Below are positions 1-6,288 of a stretch of 12,589 nt of DNA, piece after piece. Below the pieces are notes generated by a model. That model saw only the letters and a list, made by a program, of their open reading frames with translations, was not told the DNA's origin and did not search any database. The stretch comes from Neisseriaceae bacterium (GTDB taxonomy: Bacteria; Pseudomonadota; Gammaproteobacteria; Burkholderiales; UBA11063): the NCBI GenBank assembly GCA_947470205.1, contig CANISK010000022.1:1-12589 (forward strand), written 5' to 3'. A program made the translations under genes and the position numbers. Position 1 is the first letter of the stretch; each line of letters opens with the position of its first letter.

Positions 1-26
1 TGCCTTAAGTGCAGGGGATTGGAGTC

Positions 27-63
27 AAGAGGATAAGGGGTATGCATATACCCCTGTCCTTTT
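27..63 (+). terminator. Strong imperfect hairpin, possible rightward terminator
   Basis: AGGGGTAT (36-43) and ATACCCCT (48-55) form an 8-bp perfect stem around a GCAT loop. After a small internal loop the stem continues with AAGAGGA (27-33) against TCCTTTT (57-63), including one G-U pair. The right arm ends in TTTT, so it could terminate a rightward transcript entering from the left. The U-run is short, and a structural role (cruciform at an origin or transfer site) is an alternative. Confidence 0.45.
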
Positions 64-123
64 GAATAGGATGTGGAGTGTTGCTGTGTGAGATACAAAG
101 CGGCTACAATTTGGTTTTTATTG

Positions 124-171
124 AAGTTTTCATATTTCATAATTAAGATTACTTAAATATTAAGTATGAAA
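124..171. repeat. 48-bp direct repeat, copy 1, with inverted repeat: candidate partition/operator site
   Basis: This segment matches 1873-1920 at 46 of 48 positions (differences at 151 and 164). Its core is TTCATATTTCATA (129-141), facing its exact reverse complement TATGAAATATGAA (165-177, running just past the repeat), with a small CTTAA/TTAAG palindrome (152-156/160-164) inside. The TTCATA/TATGAA element also recurs upstream of parA (2571-2668). I infer a binding site for the RHH protein encoded at 1594-1842, acting as centromere (parS), operator or both. It lies about 95 bp before the gene at 272. Confidence 0.7.
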
Positions 172-190
172 TATGAATTAATTGAAATAA

Positions 191-199
191 TTATCCACT
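191..199 (+). promoter_or_regulatory. DnaA-box-like 9-mer
   Basis: TTATCCACT differs at one base from the DnaA box TTATCCACA. It sits 13 bp to the right of the inverted repeat at 129-177. A single near-match is expected now and then by chance in AT-rich DNA, so its value lies in the position next to repeats. Confidence 0.3.
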
Positions 200-271
200 T
201 AAATTTAATGTGAGTTAAAATTCCAATTGATGTACTTACATATATAGTAAATATGATTTAAAGGTAATTTA

Positions 272-1462
272 TTGAAAGATTCTATAAGCGATAACAGTTA
301 TATTCAACCAATATGCGATAAAGTTTATACCAACCACTTATATGCTTATGCTGATGAGACTGCATATATAGCACAAACCTCGGAAGAGTATAATCTTATT
401 GGATACGGAATATTCATAACCCCACAAAAAGAAATTACCTGGTTACCCAACAGTAATAGCAGAAAATGTAATGGTATACATGACTATGGAAAATATCTAA
501 AATGCGATTTAAACAATAATTTTCATGCAACTGATGACTGTTTTGATGTTAGAATACAAATAATAGACGCTATTAATAGCAATGCATGTGGTATATTTTT
601 ATTCCATTACGTAAAAACAAAAGAAAACGTCACAGATCAAATAAAAAAGAGACTCTGGGATCGATTATTGACGGTTTTATATATAGAGCAAGCACAACCA
701 GAAACTAGCTTTTATATTGAGAATCGCAATGACCTAACTCAGCAAGTTATTAATAGAATCATCTTAACAATAAAAGATGCCATATTATATACCCATCCCA
801 ACAAAGAACCAAAACCTTTTATTTGCAAGCCATTCTATAAAATTGAAGTAATTGAAACGGACAAGACCTCTCCTGGAATTACCATAGTTGACTACCTTAC
901 ATGGACTTGTCAACGAAAAATAAGAAACACCGAAAAGAATCCATCTTTTGATAAATTTTCTTGGACTGATATTATTACTACAGATTCTGAATCTTTAACT
1001 TCATCGGATTTCAAAAGTGGTTGCCTGCAGCGTTATCTTGGCAACTATGGTAATAACCGCCATCGTAGTATACTTAACTATCCATTTATGCAAAGTAGTA
1101 TAAACATTAATGACTATCACCAATGTAATCTACTAATGTGCTACCTTAAAATAAAACATATAGTGGAAAGCATTATTACTCAAAAACCGACCTCATTACA
1201 ACATTTAAATAGTGAATATGAGGAATATTTAGAGAATAAACGGGTTAAAAATTATACCAATATGATAAAGCAAAACTGCAAAATTTTTTTATGGACATGC
1301 GATACTTTACCAATATGGCAGGATTTTGCTATTACTGATATACCTAAATGGAAAGATTTTCTACAATTAAAGTATGTTGCACTATATATATGCAAGTTAG
1401 ATCATATTGAGTTAATTTATTTATGTAGATGGTTAATGGAATCTGGAAGCTATAACAGATAA
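272..1462 (+). CDS. DUF3800-like protein (putative RNase H-fold nuclease-like)
   Basis: A 396-residue protein, the only protein gene on the + strand. The start is TTG at 272: AAAGG at 260-264 stands 7 bases before it, and no in-frame ATG occurs in the N-terminal half. Two spaced motifs resemble DUF3800: an early YADET with D28/E29 after a hydrophobic strand, and TSPGITIVDYLTW (199-211) with D207, like the family's 'D-S-K..pGLQ-lAD' signature. The middle (85-170) has the expected alternating strand/helix pattern. The C-terminal half (about 250-396) is not recognised and makes the protein longer than typical members. DUF3800 proteins have an RNase H-like fold with conserved acidic residues; their roles are mostly unknown, and many lie in mobile or defence regions. 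The gene is flanked by the 48-bp repeats at 124-171 and 1873-1920 and converges on the leftward par genes, suggesting cargo. The family call rests on motif reading only. Confidence 0.6.
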   Translation: MKDSISDNSYIQPICDKVYTNHLYAYADETAYIAQTSEEYNLIGYGIFITPQKEITWLPNSNSRKCNGIHDYGKYLKCDLNNNFHATDDCFDVRIQIIDAINSNACGIFLFHYVKTKENVTDQIKKRLWDRLLTVLYIEQAQPETSFYIENRNDLTQQVINRIILTIKDAILYTHPNKEPKPFICKPFYKIEVIETDKTSPGITIVDYLTWTCQRKIRNTEKNPSFDKFSWTDIITTDSESLTSSDFKSGCLQRYLGNYGNNRHRSILNYPFMQSSININDYHQCNLLMCYLKIKHIVESIITQKPTSLQHLNSEYEEYLENKRVKNYTNMIKQNCKIFLWTCDTLPIWQDFAITDIPKWKDFLQLKYVALYICKLDHIELIYLCRWLMESGSYNR

Positions 1463-1593
1463 TGATTAAATACCCATTGTCTATTTTATGTTACTGTTAA
1501 ACATCATAATTAGTGCAAAAATTTTTGAGATGTCCTATTTTTACACGTATCGGGGCATGACCCGTATTTACCTCGAATATGAAGCAACACCCA
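1463..1593. other. Convergent intergenic region with perfect 12-bp palindrome
   Basis: The gap between two convergent genes. CAAAAATTTTTG (1516-1527) is a perfect palindrome inside AATTAGTGCAAAAATTTTTG (1508-1527), which nearly recurs at 4963-4980. A short CGGG/CCCG hairpin (1551-1554/1561-1564) has no U-run. No clear Rho-independent terminator is visible for either gene. Confidence 0.4.
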
Positions 1594-1842
1594 TTATTGT
1601 AAATATCTATTTTCTAAAATTGTAGACTCTATAACTTCTCTCAAAAAGGCTGACACGGTGCGATTTTCTTGTTTCGCTCTTTTTCTTTTTCTGACAATCT
1701 CATCTATTTTATCAAATAATTCACCACTTAAGCTAATGGTAATTCGTTCTACTCTTTCATTTAAGCCATATGGTTTATCTGCCATGTTATTAATAAATTT
1801 TTCTGGCGATTTTTCTTCTGAATTTCTTAGTTTAATACCCAT
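1594..1842 (-). CDS. Ribbon-helix-helix partition protein, ParG-like
   Basis: An 82-residue basic protein with a flexible, charged N-terminal part (about 1-30) and a C-terminal ribbon-helix-helix fold. RITISLS (33-39) is the DNA-contacting strand, followed by helix A (about 40-57) and helix B (TVSAFLREVIESTI, 62-75). Size and layout match ParG-type centromere-binding proteins that partner small ParA/ParF ATPases. These bind the centromere, repress the par promoter and stimulate ParA ATPase through the N-terminal tail. It lies downstream of parA on the same strand, but 70 bp away rather than overlapping, with a 48-bp repeat between them. AAGGA about 8 bases before ATG 1842 supports the start. 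The function is inferred from fold and context; a general CopG-type repressor is the alternative. Confidence 0.8.
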   Translation of the reverse strand: MGIKLRNSEEKSPEKFINNMADKPYGLNERVERITISLSGELFDKIDEIVRKRKRAKQENRTVSAFLREVIESTILENRYLQ

Positions 1843-1872
1843 TTTGGAATTCCTTTTTACAATTTATTATTT

Positions 1873-1920
1873 AAGTTTTCATATTTCATAATTAAGATTG
1901 CTTAAATATTAATTATGAAA
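1873..1920. repeat. 48-bp direct repeat, copy 2, between parA and the RHH gene
   Basis: This copy matches 124-171 at 46 of 48 positions, 1749 bp away in the same orientation. It overlaps the parA stop codon (1913-1915) and ends 30 bp before the RHH start. It carries TTCATATTTCATAATTAA on the left and TTAATTATGAAA on the right, the same elements found upstream of parA. It is probably bound by the RHH protein and could control that gene separately from parA. Confidence 0.75.
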
Positions 1921-2560
1921 GAATATTTTTTATTTCATTGTAAAGCATGCTAACCTCATTGATAGCATCATCGTTTCCTAATTCTAATACTGACTTACCC
2001 TCGCTTATAGCATCTTTATATATTTTTCTAAAATAATTTACAGAATTGAGGAGTTTGAAGACCTCGAATTGATTTATATACTCTTTAAAATCTTTTCTTT
2101 CTTTATCTTTAACCTTTAGGTTTGTTGATGCCATAGTTTGATAAATGTATGTTTTTAATTTAGGGTTAAAATCACCAGCTTGAACTACTTGCTCCTTTAA
2201 TTCACCCAAAGTGTCTAAATCTGGTTGACTGCATTGTAATGGGCAAATTAATAAATCACTTGAGAGCATAGAGCTTAACATTTCTCTACTATTTCTACCG
2301 GCTACATCAACCAGCACTACATCATATTTATCCCTTAATTGATTTAACGATGATTGTACATTATCATATTTTTGCAGGATTTGGATATATGGTGCAACTT
2401 TATAGTGCTCTCTATCGCCACCCCATCGCGAAGCAGTAGATTGTCTATCTGCATCTAATATTAAAACTTCTTTTTTATCTTTTGCAAATGCAATTGCTAA
2501 ATTTGTTACAGTGGTAGACTTACCACACCCGCCTTTATTAGAGCCTATTAAAATTATCAT
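1913..2560 (-). CDS. parA: ParA-family partition ATPase (small ParF-like type)
   Basis: A 215-residue P-loop ATPase. The deviant Walker A motif KGGCGKST (9-16) carries the signature lysine of ParA/MinD proteins. DADRQSTASRWGG (about 37-49) and VDVAGRNS (about 87-94, Walker B/A' region) follow, and the C-terminal SEGKSVLEL is typical of ParA. There is no N-terminal HTH domain, so it is the short type Ib (ParF-like) form, which pairs with an RHH partner such as the next gene. ParA forms ATP-dependent assemblies on the nucleoid and moves plasmid copies apart. I chose ATG at 2560 because AAAGG lies 6 bases upstream; the TTG at 2566 would abut that site. Repeat clusters lie on both sides. The protein could also stabilise an integrative element rather than a plasmid. 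Confidence 0.92.
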   Translation of the reverse strand: MIILIGSNKGGCGKSTTVTNLAIAFAKDKKEVLILDADRQSTASRWGGDREHYKVAPYIQILQKYDNVQSSLNQLRDKYDVVLVDVAGRNSREMLSSMLSSDLLICPLQCSQPDLDTLGELKEQVVQAGDFNPKLKTYIYQTMASTNLKVKDKERKDFKEYINQFEVFKLLNSVNYFRKIYKDAISEGKSVLELGNDDAINEVSMLYNEIKNILS

Positions 2561-2570
2561 AAGCAACCTT

Positions 2571-2668
2571 TCATAAATATTAATTATTATATCATAAATA
2601 TTAATTATGTATTCATAATTAATAAATAATATTTATGCAGTATGTTTTATGAATTATGATTTCATAAA
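2571..2668. promoter_or_regulatory. Candidate par operator/centromere: repeat cluster upstream of parA
   Basis: Two identical 17-mers TCATAAATATTAATTAT start at 2571 and 2592, 21 bp apart (two helical turns). The second opens an imperfect palindrome: TTAATTATG (2601-2609) faces CATAATTAA (2614-2622), and CATAAATATTA (2593-2603) faces TAATATTTATG (2627-2637). A separate pair, TTTATGAA (2646-2653) and TTCATAAA (2661-2668), follows. The TTCATAATTAA element is shared with the 48-bp repeats. Repeats surrounding a partition promoter are the usual site for an RHH autorepressor and can serve as the centromere. Confidence 0.75.
2586..2591 (-). promoter_or_regulatory. Candidate parA -10 element
   Basis: Read leftward, a perfect TATAAT occupies 2591-2586, between the two 17-bp repeats and about 26 bp before the parA ATG. 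The bases at -35 (about 2608-2614) are a poor match, which suits a promoter whose core lies inside a repressor-bound repeat array. There is no transcript evidence. Confidence 0.45.
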
Positions 2669-2702
2669 TAATTGCACAATTCGTGATGTCTACACCGTTA
2701 CC

Positions 2703-4856
2703 TCAATACCCACCATTCCTCACCCCAATCCTCACAGGCTTCATCCTACTTGCCTTCCTATATAGAAACCCTTCGCCTGTACTCAAGTTCTTCAACTGTT
2801 CAGGATGCACATTAAATGCCTTTATCGATTTAGAACTCCCCATGCCTGTTGCACCTCCAACCGATACGTCAATCTGTGTTGTCACCTCAAATACATCCCT
2901 AGTGTTATACACCTTACTCATTATCTCGGCATCTTGTTCATTGTTAATCGCTAAACATAAATAAGTATTACAACAACTTTTTAATTCCTCAGCAACACGT
3001 TTTGTCTCTTCGGATTTTAGGCTAACCGATACTATAGACTGTGTACCAATGATTGCACACATACCTTTTGACCTCATGAGGCTTATCGTATCAGATAGAT
3101 TACTACTTGCATAACTTGCAAACTCATCAAATACACAATAGGAGTACTTCGGTGTGCTTAGTTCTGAGAAGCTAGAATTAATGTCATTAATAATTAGCTT
3201 AGCCATTTTCTCAGTATCGCTTTTGTATGAGGAGCTATCTAATAAGAATAACACCATCTCATTGTTTTCAATTGCACTACGTAGACTAATGACATTATCT
3301 TGGTTTTGTGTTTTAAATAACTGTCCATAGCTAGATTCTACAAATAGCCCCAACATGATGGCTACGTCTTTAACTAATGCTTTATCTATCTGCTCTAACT
3401 TATGAGCTAACTTATCATCGTTATACTTATGTGCTGCCTCTATAACGATATCTATATTAGATAGCATAGTATACAAAAAATCTAAATCAATTGTCTTATT
3501 CATCTTAAATAGTACTTGAGCTACTGAATTAATTAAGTCTTCCTCCATTAGTGCAAAATGTTGTTGTCCCTTACCCCTTACTTCTGCAAATAATGATAGT
3601 ATCCTGTTTTTCCATTCCGTAAATGTTCCTGATGCAAATGGATTATATGCAGATACATGATGCTGATATTTTGATGGAATTGCCTCAGGTCGTAGAGTAA
3701 ACACCCTAAACTTTCTGTTATAGTGCTGTGCAATTTTAGATAAACGCTCTACTAGGTCAGTTTGACCTTTGCCATCCAAAAAGATTAATGGATAGTTTTT
3801 GTTGGCACAATGTACCACCATATTTAAAATAGCCACTGTTTTACCTGCTCCTGTTGTGCCTATGATAAACATATGCTGATTAAGTTCTTTATCGCTCAAT
3901 CCTATTTGTTTGCCGTTATCTAAGTTAGTACCTATAATAAAATCACTCTTGTTGTATTTTTGATGAGATGGTCTATTGAGGTTCTGCTCTTTGATTTTAC
4001 TGTATGTATTTTTTGAGCAAGAAAGCTCAAATGTTAGCTTAATGATAATATAGGGCAATAACCAGATGCTAGCTGATTCTACAAATAAACTAATAGTGTT
4101 TTTAAGTTGTAACTTAATAAAGTCTATTACTCCAAGATGCAATAAATAAGTAATCATGATATTCGGTAGAACAAATATCATATTTGAATATGATGATATG
4201 GTTGTAGCTATTATAATGATACAGCATATAAGTAGCATAATGATTTTAGATTGTCTCTTTGAGTACAATAAACAACACTCAACGATCATAAGTGCAATTA
4301 AACCAAGATAGCTAATCCATAATAGACAACCACATAGTATTACAAACAATATCAAGTGTATGTTTAGATTAATATTAAATAACTCATCAGGATCTATTTG
4401 TATACCCATTAAGTCTCTATCAATGATATTAGTTCGCCTAAATTCCACATTAATTACATACAGTAACACCCCAACAGCAAAACTAAAAATAATGTGTTTG
4501 ATGTGTAATAATTTAGGTATGTTATATGCTATATAAGTTAGGTATGTATCTATGTGTGATATATCAGTATCTGGCTTATTGAGTACATAGTAGTTAGTAT
4601 CTAGCTTTATAAAAAAACTCAGTACAAATGACAGATAAAACACCACAGCTAAAAAATGAAATCTAGATAATCCCATTTGATATATAGCTCTTCTATAAAA
4701 CCAGAGGGTTTTATAGAAGATATAACCACCAATTGATGTTATGATACCAACTTGCCAATTATAGTAAATAAAACTTGCGCATAATATGATAGATAGAGAG
4801 TTATTCCAATAATAAATCGCATACTCAATCTTGTTTAAATCTTTTACTTCTTTCAT
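2703..4856 (-). CDS. VirD4/TraD-type conjugative coupling protein
   Basis: A 717-residue membrane ATPase. Walker A GTTGAGKT is at 333-340 within FIIGTTGAGKTVAIL, and Walker B YCVFDEFA is at 573-580 (D577/E578). GTQS (604-607) and the C-terminal TraG/TraD-like segment (STGEGFLYRK) follow. Coupling proteins recruit the relaxase-DNA complex and pump DNA into the type IV channel. The N-terminal about 280 residues hold roughly seven hydrophobic segments (near 20-48, 66-84, 120-137, 166-197 as two, 205-240 as one or two, and 262-278). Most VirD4 proteins have only two, so this domain is odd. The protein lacks the long acidic tail of F TraD. GAGG lies 9 bases before ATG 4856. The gene stands alone between a structured 162-bp gap and the parA control region, on the same strand as its neighbours. 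Confidence 0.9.
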   Translation of the reverse strand: MKEVKDLNKIEYAIYYWNNSLSIILCASFIYYNWQVGIITSIGGYIFYKTLWFYRRAIYQMGLSRFHFLAVVFYLSFVLSFFIKLDTNYYVLNKPDTDISHIDTYLTYIAYNIPKLLHIKHIIFSFAVGVLLYVINVEFRRTNIIDRDLMGIQIDPDELFNINLNIHLILFVILCGCLLWISYLGLIALMIVECCLLYSKRQSKIIMLLICCIIIIATTISSYSNMIFVLPNIMITYLLHLGVIDFIKLQLKNTISLFVESASIWLLPYIIIKLTFELSCSKNTYSKIKEQNLNRPSHQKYNKSDFIIGTNLDNGKQIGLSDKELNQHMFIIGTTGAGKTVAILNMVVHCANKNYPLIFLDGKGQTDLVERLSKIAQHYNRKFRVFTLRPEAIPSKYQHHVSAYNPFASGTFTEWKNRILSLFAEVRGKGQQHFALMEEDLINSVAQVLFKMNKTIDLDFLYTMLSNIDIVIEAAHKYNDDKLAHKLEQIDKALVKDVAIMLGLFVESSYGQLFKTQNQDNVISLRSAIENNEMVLFLLDSSSYKSDTEKMAKLIINDINSSFSELSTPKYSYCVFDEFASYASSNLSDTISLMRSKGMCAIIGTQSIVSVSLKSEETKRVAEELKSCCNTYLCLAINNEQDAEIMSKVYNTRDVFEVTTQIDVSVGGATGMGSSKSIKAFNVHPEQLKNLSTGEGFLYRKASRMKPVRIGVRNGGY

Positions 4857-5018
4857 GGTAATTTACCTCACTTTTACTCTACTTGTTAACTGAAATTCAC
4901 ACTAAAAAACCAATCATAAATTGATAGCCTCAATTAATTGAATAACTATCAAGCCAGTTTAAAATTGGTGCAAATTTTTGTATTATCTTTTAGTTCGTAT
5001 TTATATAACAACAATTAA
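4857..5018. other. Intergenic region with nested palindromes upstream of the coupling-protein gene
   Basis: TTGATAG (4921-4927) faces CTATCAA (4946-4952), and the palindrome CAATTAATTG (4931-4940) lies inside. A second inverted repeat, AAAATT (4961-4966) and AATTTT (4973-4978), follows within AATTGGTGCAAATTTTTG (4963-4980), nearly the same sequence as 1508-1527. These are likely operator or transcript-end structures for the genes on either side. I see no gene here. Confidence 0.45.
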
Positions 5019-5753
5019 TTAAAGACCAAGTCTTGCTCTTAGCTGTTGTTTCTCATTAAATTGGCTTGTTATTATGTTATTGTTAATCATTTCATTATGG
5101 GGTTTTTGGTTCATAAATTCTTTTGAATTTATGATGTCATCTTCATTGATTATTTTAAATTTAAATTTACTATCTAGGGTGTTATTATTTGTCATGACGG
5201 ATGCAATTTTATCGGTTGTATAATAGATAACTTCTTTATAATCACTAAACTTATATTGCCTCATGATTGTTGCAATTCTTGATGCATTTTTAAGACTAAT
5301 TTCAACCTCAATTGCGGTTGTATCATTTAAGACTAAGTCAGGGATTTTTATCCTTCTATCTTTGCTTAAATTAACCTGATATTTAAGTTCAAATTCAGTT
5401 ACAATGCTCTGCGGATTTTGTTTTAAATATTTAATGAGTAGTCTGGCTACCATATCATCATGTTTAGCATTTTGTAACACGAATTTAGGTTCATTTATTG
5501 CATCATTAAAATCAGCACCCAATTTAGAAAAGCACCAGTAGTTAGGCAGTCCTGCTATAAATCTTTTTTTGATGATATAGCCATGTTTTTGTAGTCTAAA
5601 TCCTATACCACGTATAATAGTATTTACTTTATTGTCTGCATAATCTAAACCTAAAAAATATGCAATATTATCCTGTCTTATCCATCCTAGTTTTTTGATT
5701 AATTCAAATATTTTTATATCTCTATCCGTTAGCTCCATACTTCCTCTTCTCAT
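5019..5753 (-). CDS. Winged-helix / PD-(D/E)XK-like protein, replication-relaxation-like (possible mobilisation accessory)
   Basis: A 244-residue protein. Residues about 6-90 look like a winged helix: LTDRDIKIFELIKKLGW, a recognition-helix-like stretch, then GYIIKKRF and a WCFSKLG wing. A nuclease-like core follows: KIPDLVL (about 136-142) and AIEVEISLKN (147-156) give the pattern PD...ExExxxK, and later strands YKEVIYYTT and KFKFKIINEDD fit an alpha/beta fold. This combination resembles the 'replication-relaxation' family, MobC-like proteins of mobile elements linked to relaxosome or replication functions. Whether it cuts DNA is unknown, and some family members may be inactive. It sits between the coupling-protein gene and the structured region 5754-6290, as expected of an origin-binding accessory. 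Either ATG 5753 (AAAGG 8 bases upstream) or ATG 5738 (AGAGGAA just upstream) could be the start. Confidence 0.55.
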   Translation of the reverse strand: MRRGSMELTDRDIKIFELIKKLGWIRQDNIAYFLGLDYADNKVNTIIRGIGFRLQKHGYIIKKRFIAGLPNYWCFSKLGADFNDAINEPKFVLQNAKHDDMVARLLIKYLKQNPQSIVTEFELKYQVNLSKDRRIKIPDLVLNDTTAIEVEISLKNASRIATIMRQYKFSDYKEVIYYTTDKIASVMTNNNTLDSKFKFKIINEDDIINSKEFMNQKPHNEMINNNIITSQFNEKQQLRARLGL

Positions 5754-5776
5754 CTCTACTACCTTTCTTTTTTTTA

Positions 5777-5804
5777 AATATAATTAATTATTATTTTGTT
5801 GTAA
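5777..5804 (-). promoter_or_regulatory. Candidate leftward promoter for the replication-relaxation-like gene
   Basis: On the minus strand, TTACAA (5804-5799) and TATATT (5782-5777) are separated by 16 bases, about 25 bp before ATG 5753. The match is moderate and AT-rich DNA gives such hits by chance. The position next to the giant inverted repeat is its main support. Confidence 0.35.
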
Positions 5805-5813
5805 TTTATGTTC

Positions 5814-5931
5814 GTGTTGAGTGTTTCAATCATCTCACTCACTGGCTCCAGACCCCTTCATCGTTAAAAACGAAGTTTAGAGGGAGGGGTCTGGAGCCAG
5901 TGAGTGAGTTTTGATGATTTACACTCAACAC
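5814..5931. repeat. Giant inverted repeat (24-bp perfect inner arms, 11-bp outer arms)
   Basis: The inner arms at 5834-5857 and 5885-5908 are perfect reverse complements over 24 bp, and are much richer in G+C than the surroundings. The outer arms GTGTTGAGTGT (5814-5824) and ACACTCAACAC (5921-5931) are also perfect. Between inner and outer arms, AATCATC (5828-5834) can pair with GATGATT (5913-5919). The 27-bp loop contains its own CGTT-AAA-AACG hairpin. The whole 118-bp element could extrude as a cruciform or fold on single-stranded DNA. The right arm is followed by TTTT, so a rightward terminator is conceivable, but no rightward gene precedes it. I see no target-site duplication or transposase. 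Confidence 0.9.
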
Positions 5932-5953
5932 ACACCATCGCAAAAACTATTTA

Positions 5954-6088
5954 TTATCAGTATGTTATCAGTGGTTAGCATTTTTAATGAAGTATCATGC
6001 CACCAACAACCCACCAACAGACTGTTGGGGCTTTGTTGGTGTCTTGTTAGGGCATTTGTTGGTGTCTTGTTGGTGTCTAAACTGATAA
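5954..6088. repeat. Iteron-like cluster: 11-bp TTGTTGGTGTC units with inverted copies
   Basis: TTGTTGGTGTC starts at 6033, 6056 and 6067, and a degenerate unit (TTGTTAGGGCA) starts at 6044, making a tandem array of 11-12 bp units. The 17-mer TTTGTTGGTGTCTTGTT is exact at 6032-6048 and 6055-6071. Inverted copies CACCAACAA (6001-6009) and CCACCAACAG (6011-6020) lie to the left. TTATCAGT occurs twice on the left (5954-5961, 5965-5972; 11 bp apart), and its reverse complement ACTGATAA lies on the right (6081-6088). The cluster is therefore roughly symmetric, with helical-turn spacing, as in arrays bound by replication initiators or transfer accessory proteins. Confidence 0.75.
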
Positions 6089-6277
6089 TTGATTTTGTAG
6101 TTTTTATTTTTTTCACTGATATTTTTCTTATAATTTTTGGGTTATTTTTTTATCATTTATTAGTGCTTTTTAGTGATATTTTATATATTTGTTATATTTT
6201 CTTTATTAGTTTATTTGTGCATTGTTTATGCTTCAATATCAATGATATTCATATAATATCAAAAATTTCTGGGGTTT

Positions 6278-6288
6278 GGGCATAGCCC
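6278..6288 (-). terminator. Short hairpin just downstream of the transglycosylase gene
   Basis: GGGC (6278-6281) and GCCC (6285-6288) surround an ATA loop, immediately past the stop codon of the leftward gene ending at 6291. Read leftward, a T-stretch follows only after about a dozen bases, so it is a weak terminator at best, perhaps one that protects the message end. Confidence 0.3.

Larger units (their letters stand above)
1..271. other. Non-coding leader region with hairpin, inverted repeat and DnaA-box-like site
   Basis: I see no convincing open reading frame here. The stretch holds a strong hairpin (27-63), one copy of a 48-bp repeat built around a 13-bp inverted repeat (124-177), a DnaA-box-like 9-mer (191-199) and AT-rich DNA leading to the rightward gene at 272. 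Repeats, a DnaA-like box and AT-rich sequence together are compatible with part of a replication or segregation locus, but no initiator gene lies in the window, so this is only inference. Confidence 0.5.

Noticed and set aside
5..15. TAAGTGC near the left edge, resembling the MOBQ/RSF1010-type nick region
   Set aside because: A 7-base match is expected by chance about once in a window this size, the following bases do not continue the consensus, and the nearby hairpin is on the wrong side.
1551..1564. CGGG/CCCG hairpin between the convergent genes as a terminator
   Set aside because: The stem is only 4 bp and there is no U-run on either strand.
2683..2964. Rightward 93-codon frame antisense to the coupling-protein gene
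   Set aside because: It lies almost wholly inside a well-supported gene on the other strand and has no family features; the same applies to the small rightward frames inside virB4 (9404-9589, 9761-9958, 10298-10495) and across the RHH gene (1658-1891).
5925..6116. Leftward 63-codon frame over the TTGTTGGTG repeats
   Set aside because: Its sequence is dictated by the repeats, the start is unsupported and it spans a site array; no domain is visible.
5911..6285. Rightward 124-codon frame with a very hydrophobic product
   Set aside because: T-rich DNA read in this frame automatically gives Phe/Ile/Leu. The frame starts inside the giant inverted repeat, has no ribosome-binding site and runs through the iteron cluster, so I treat it as non-coding.
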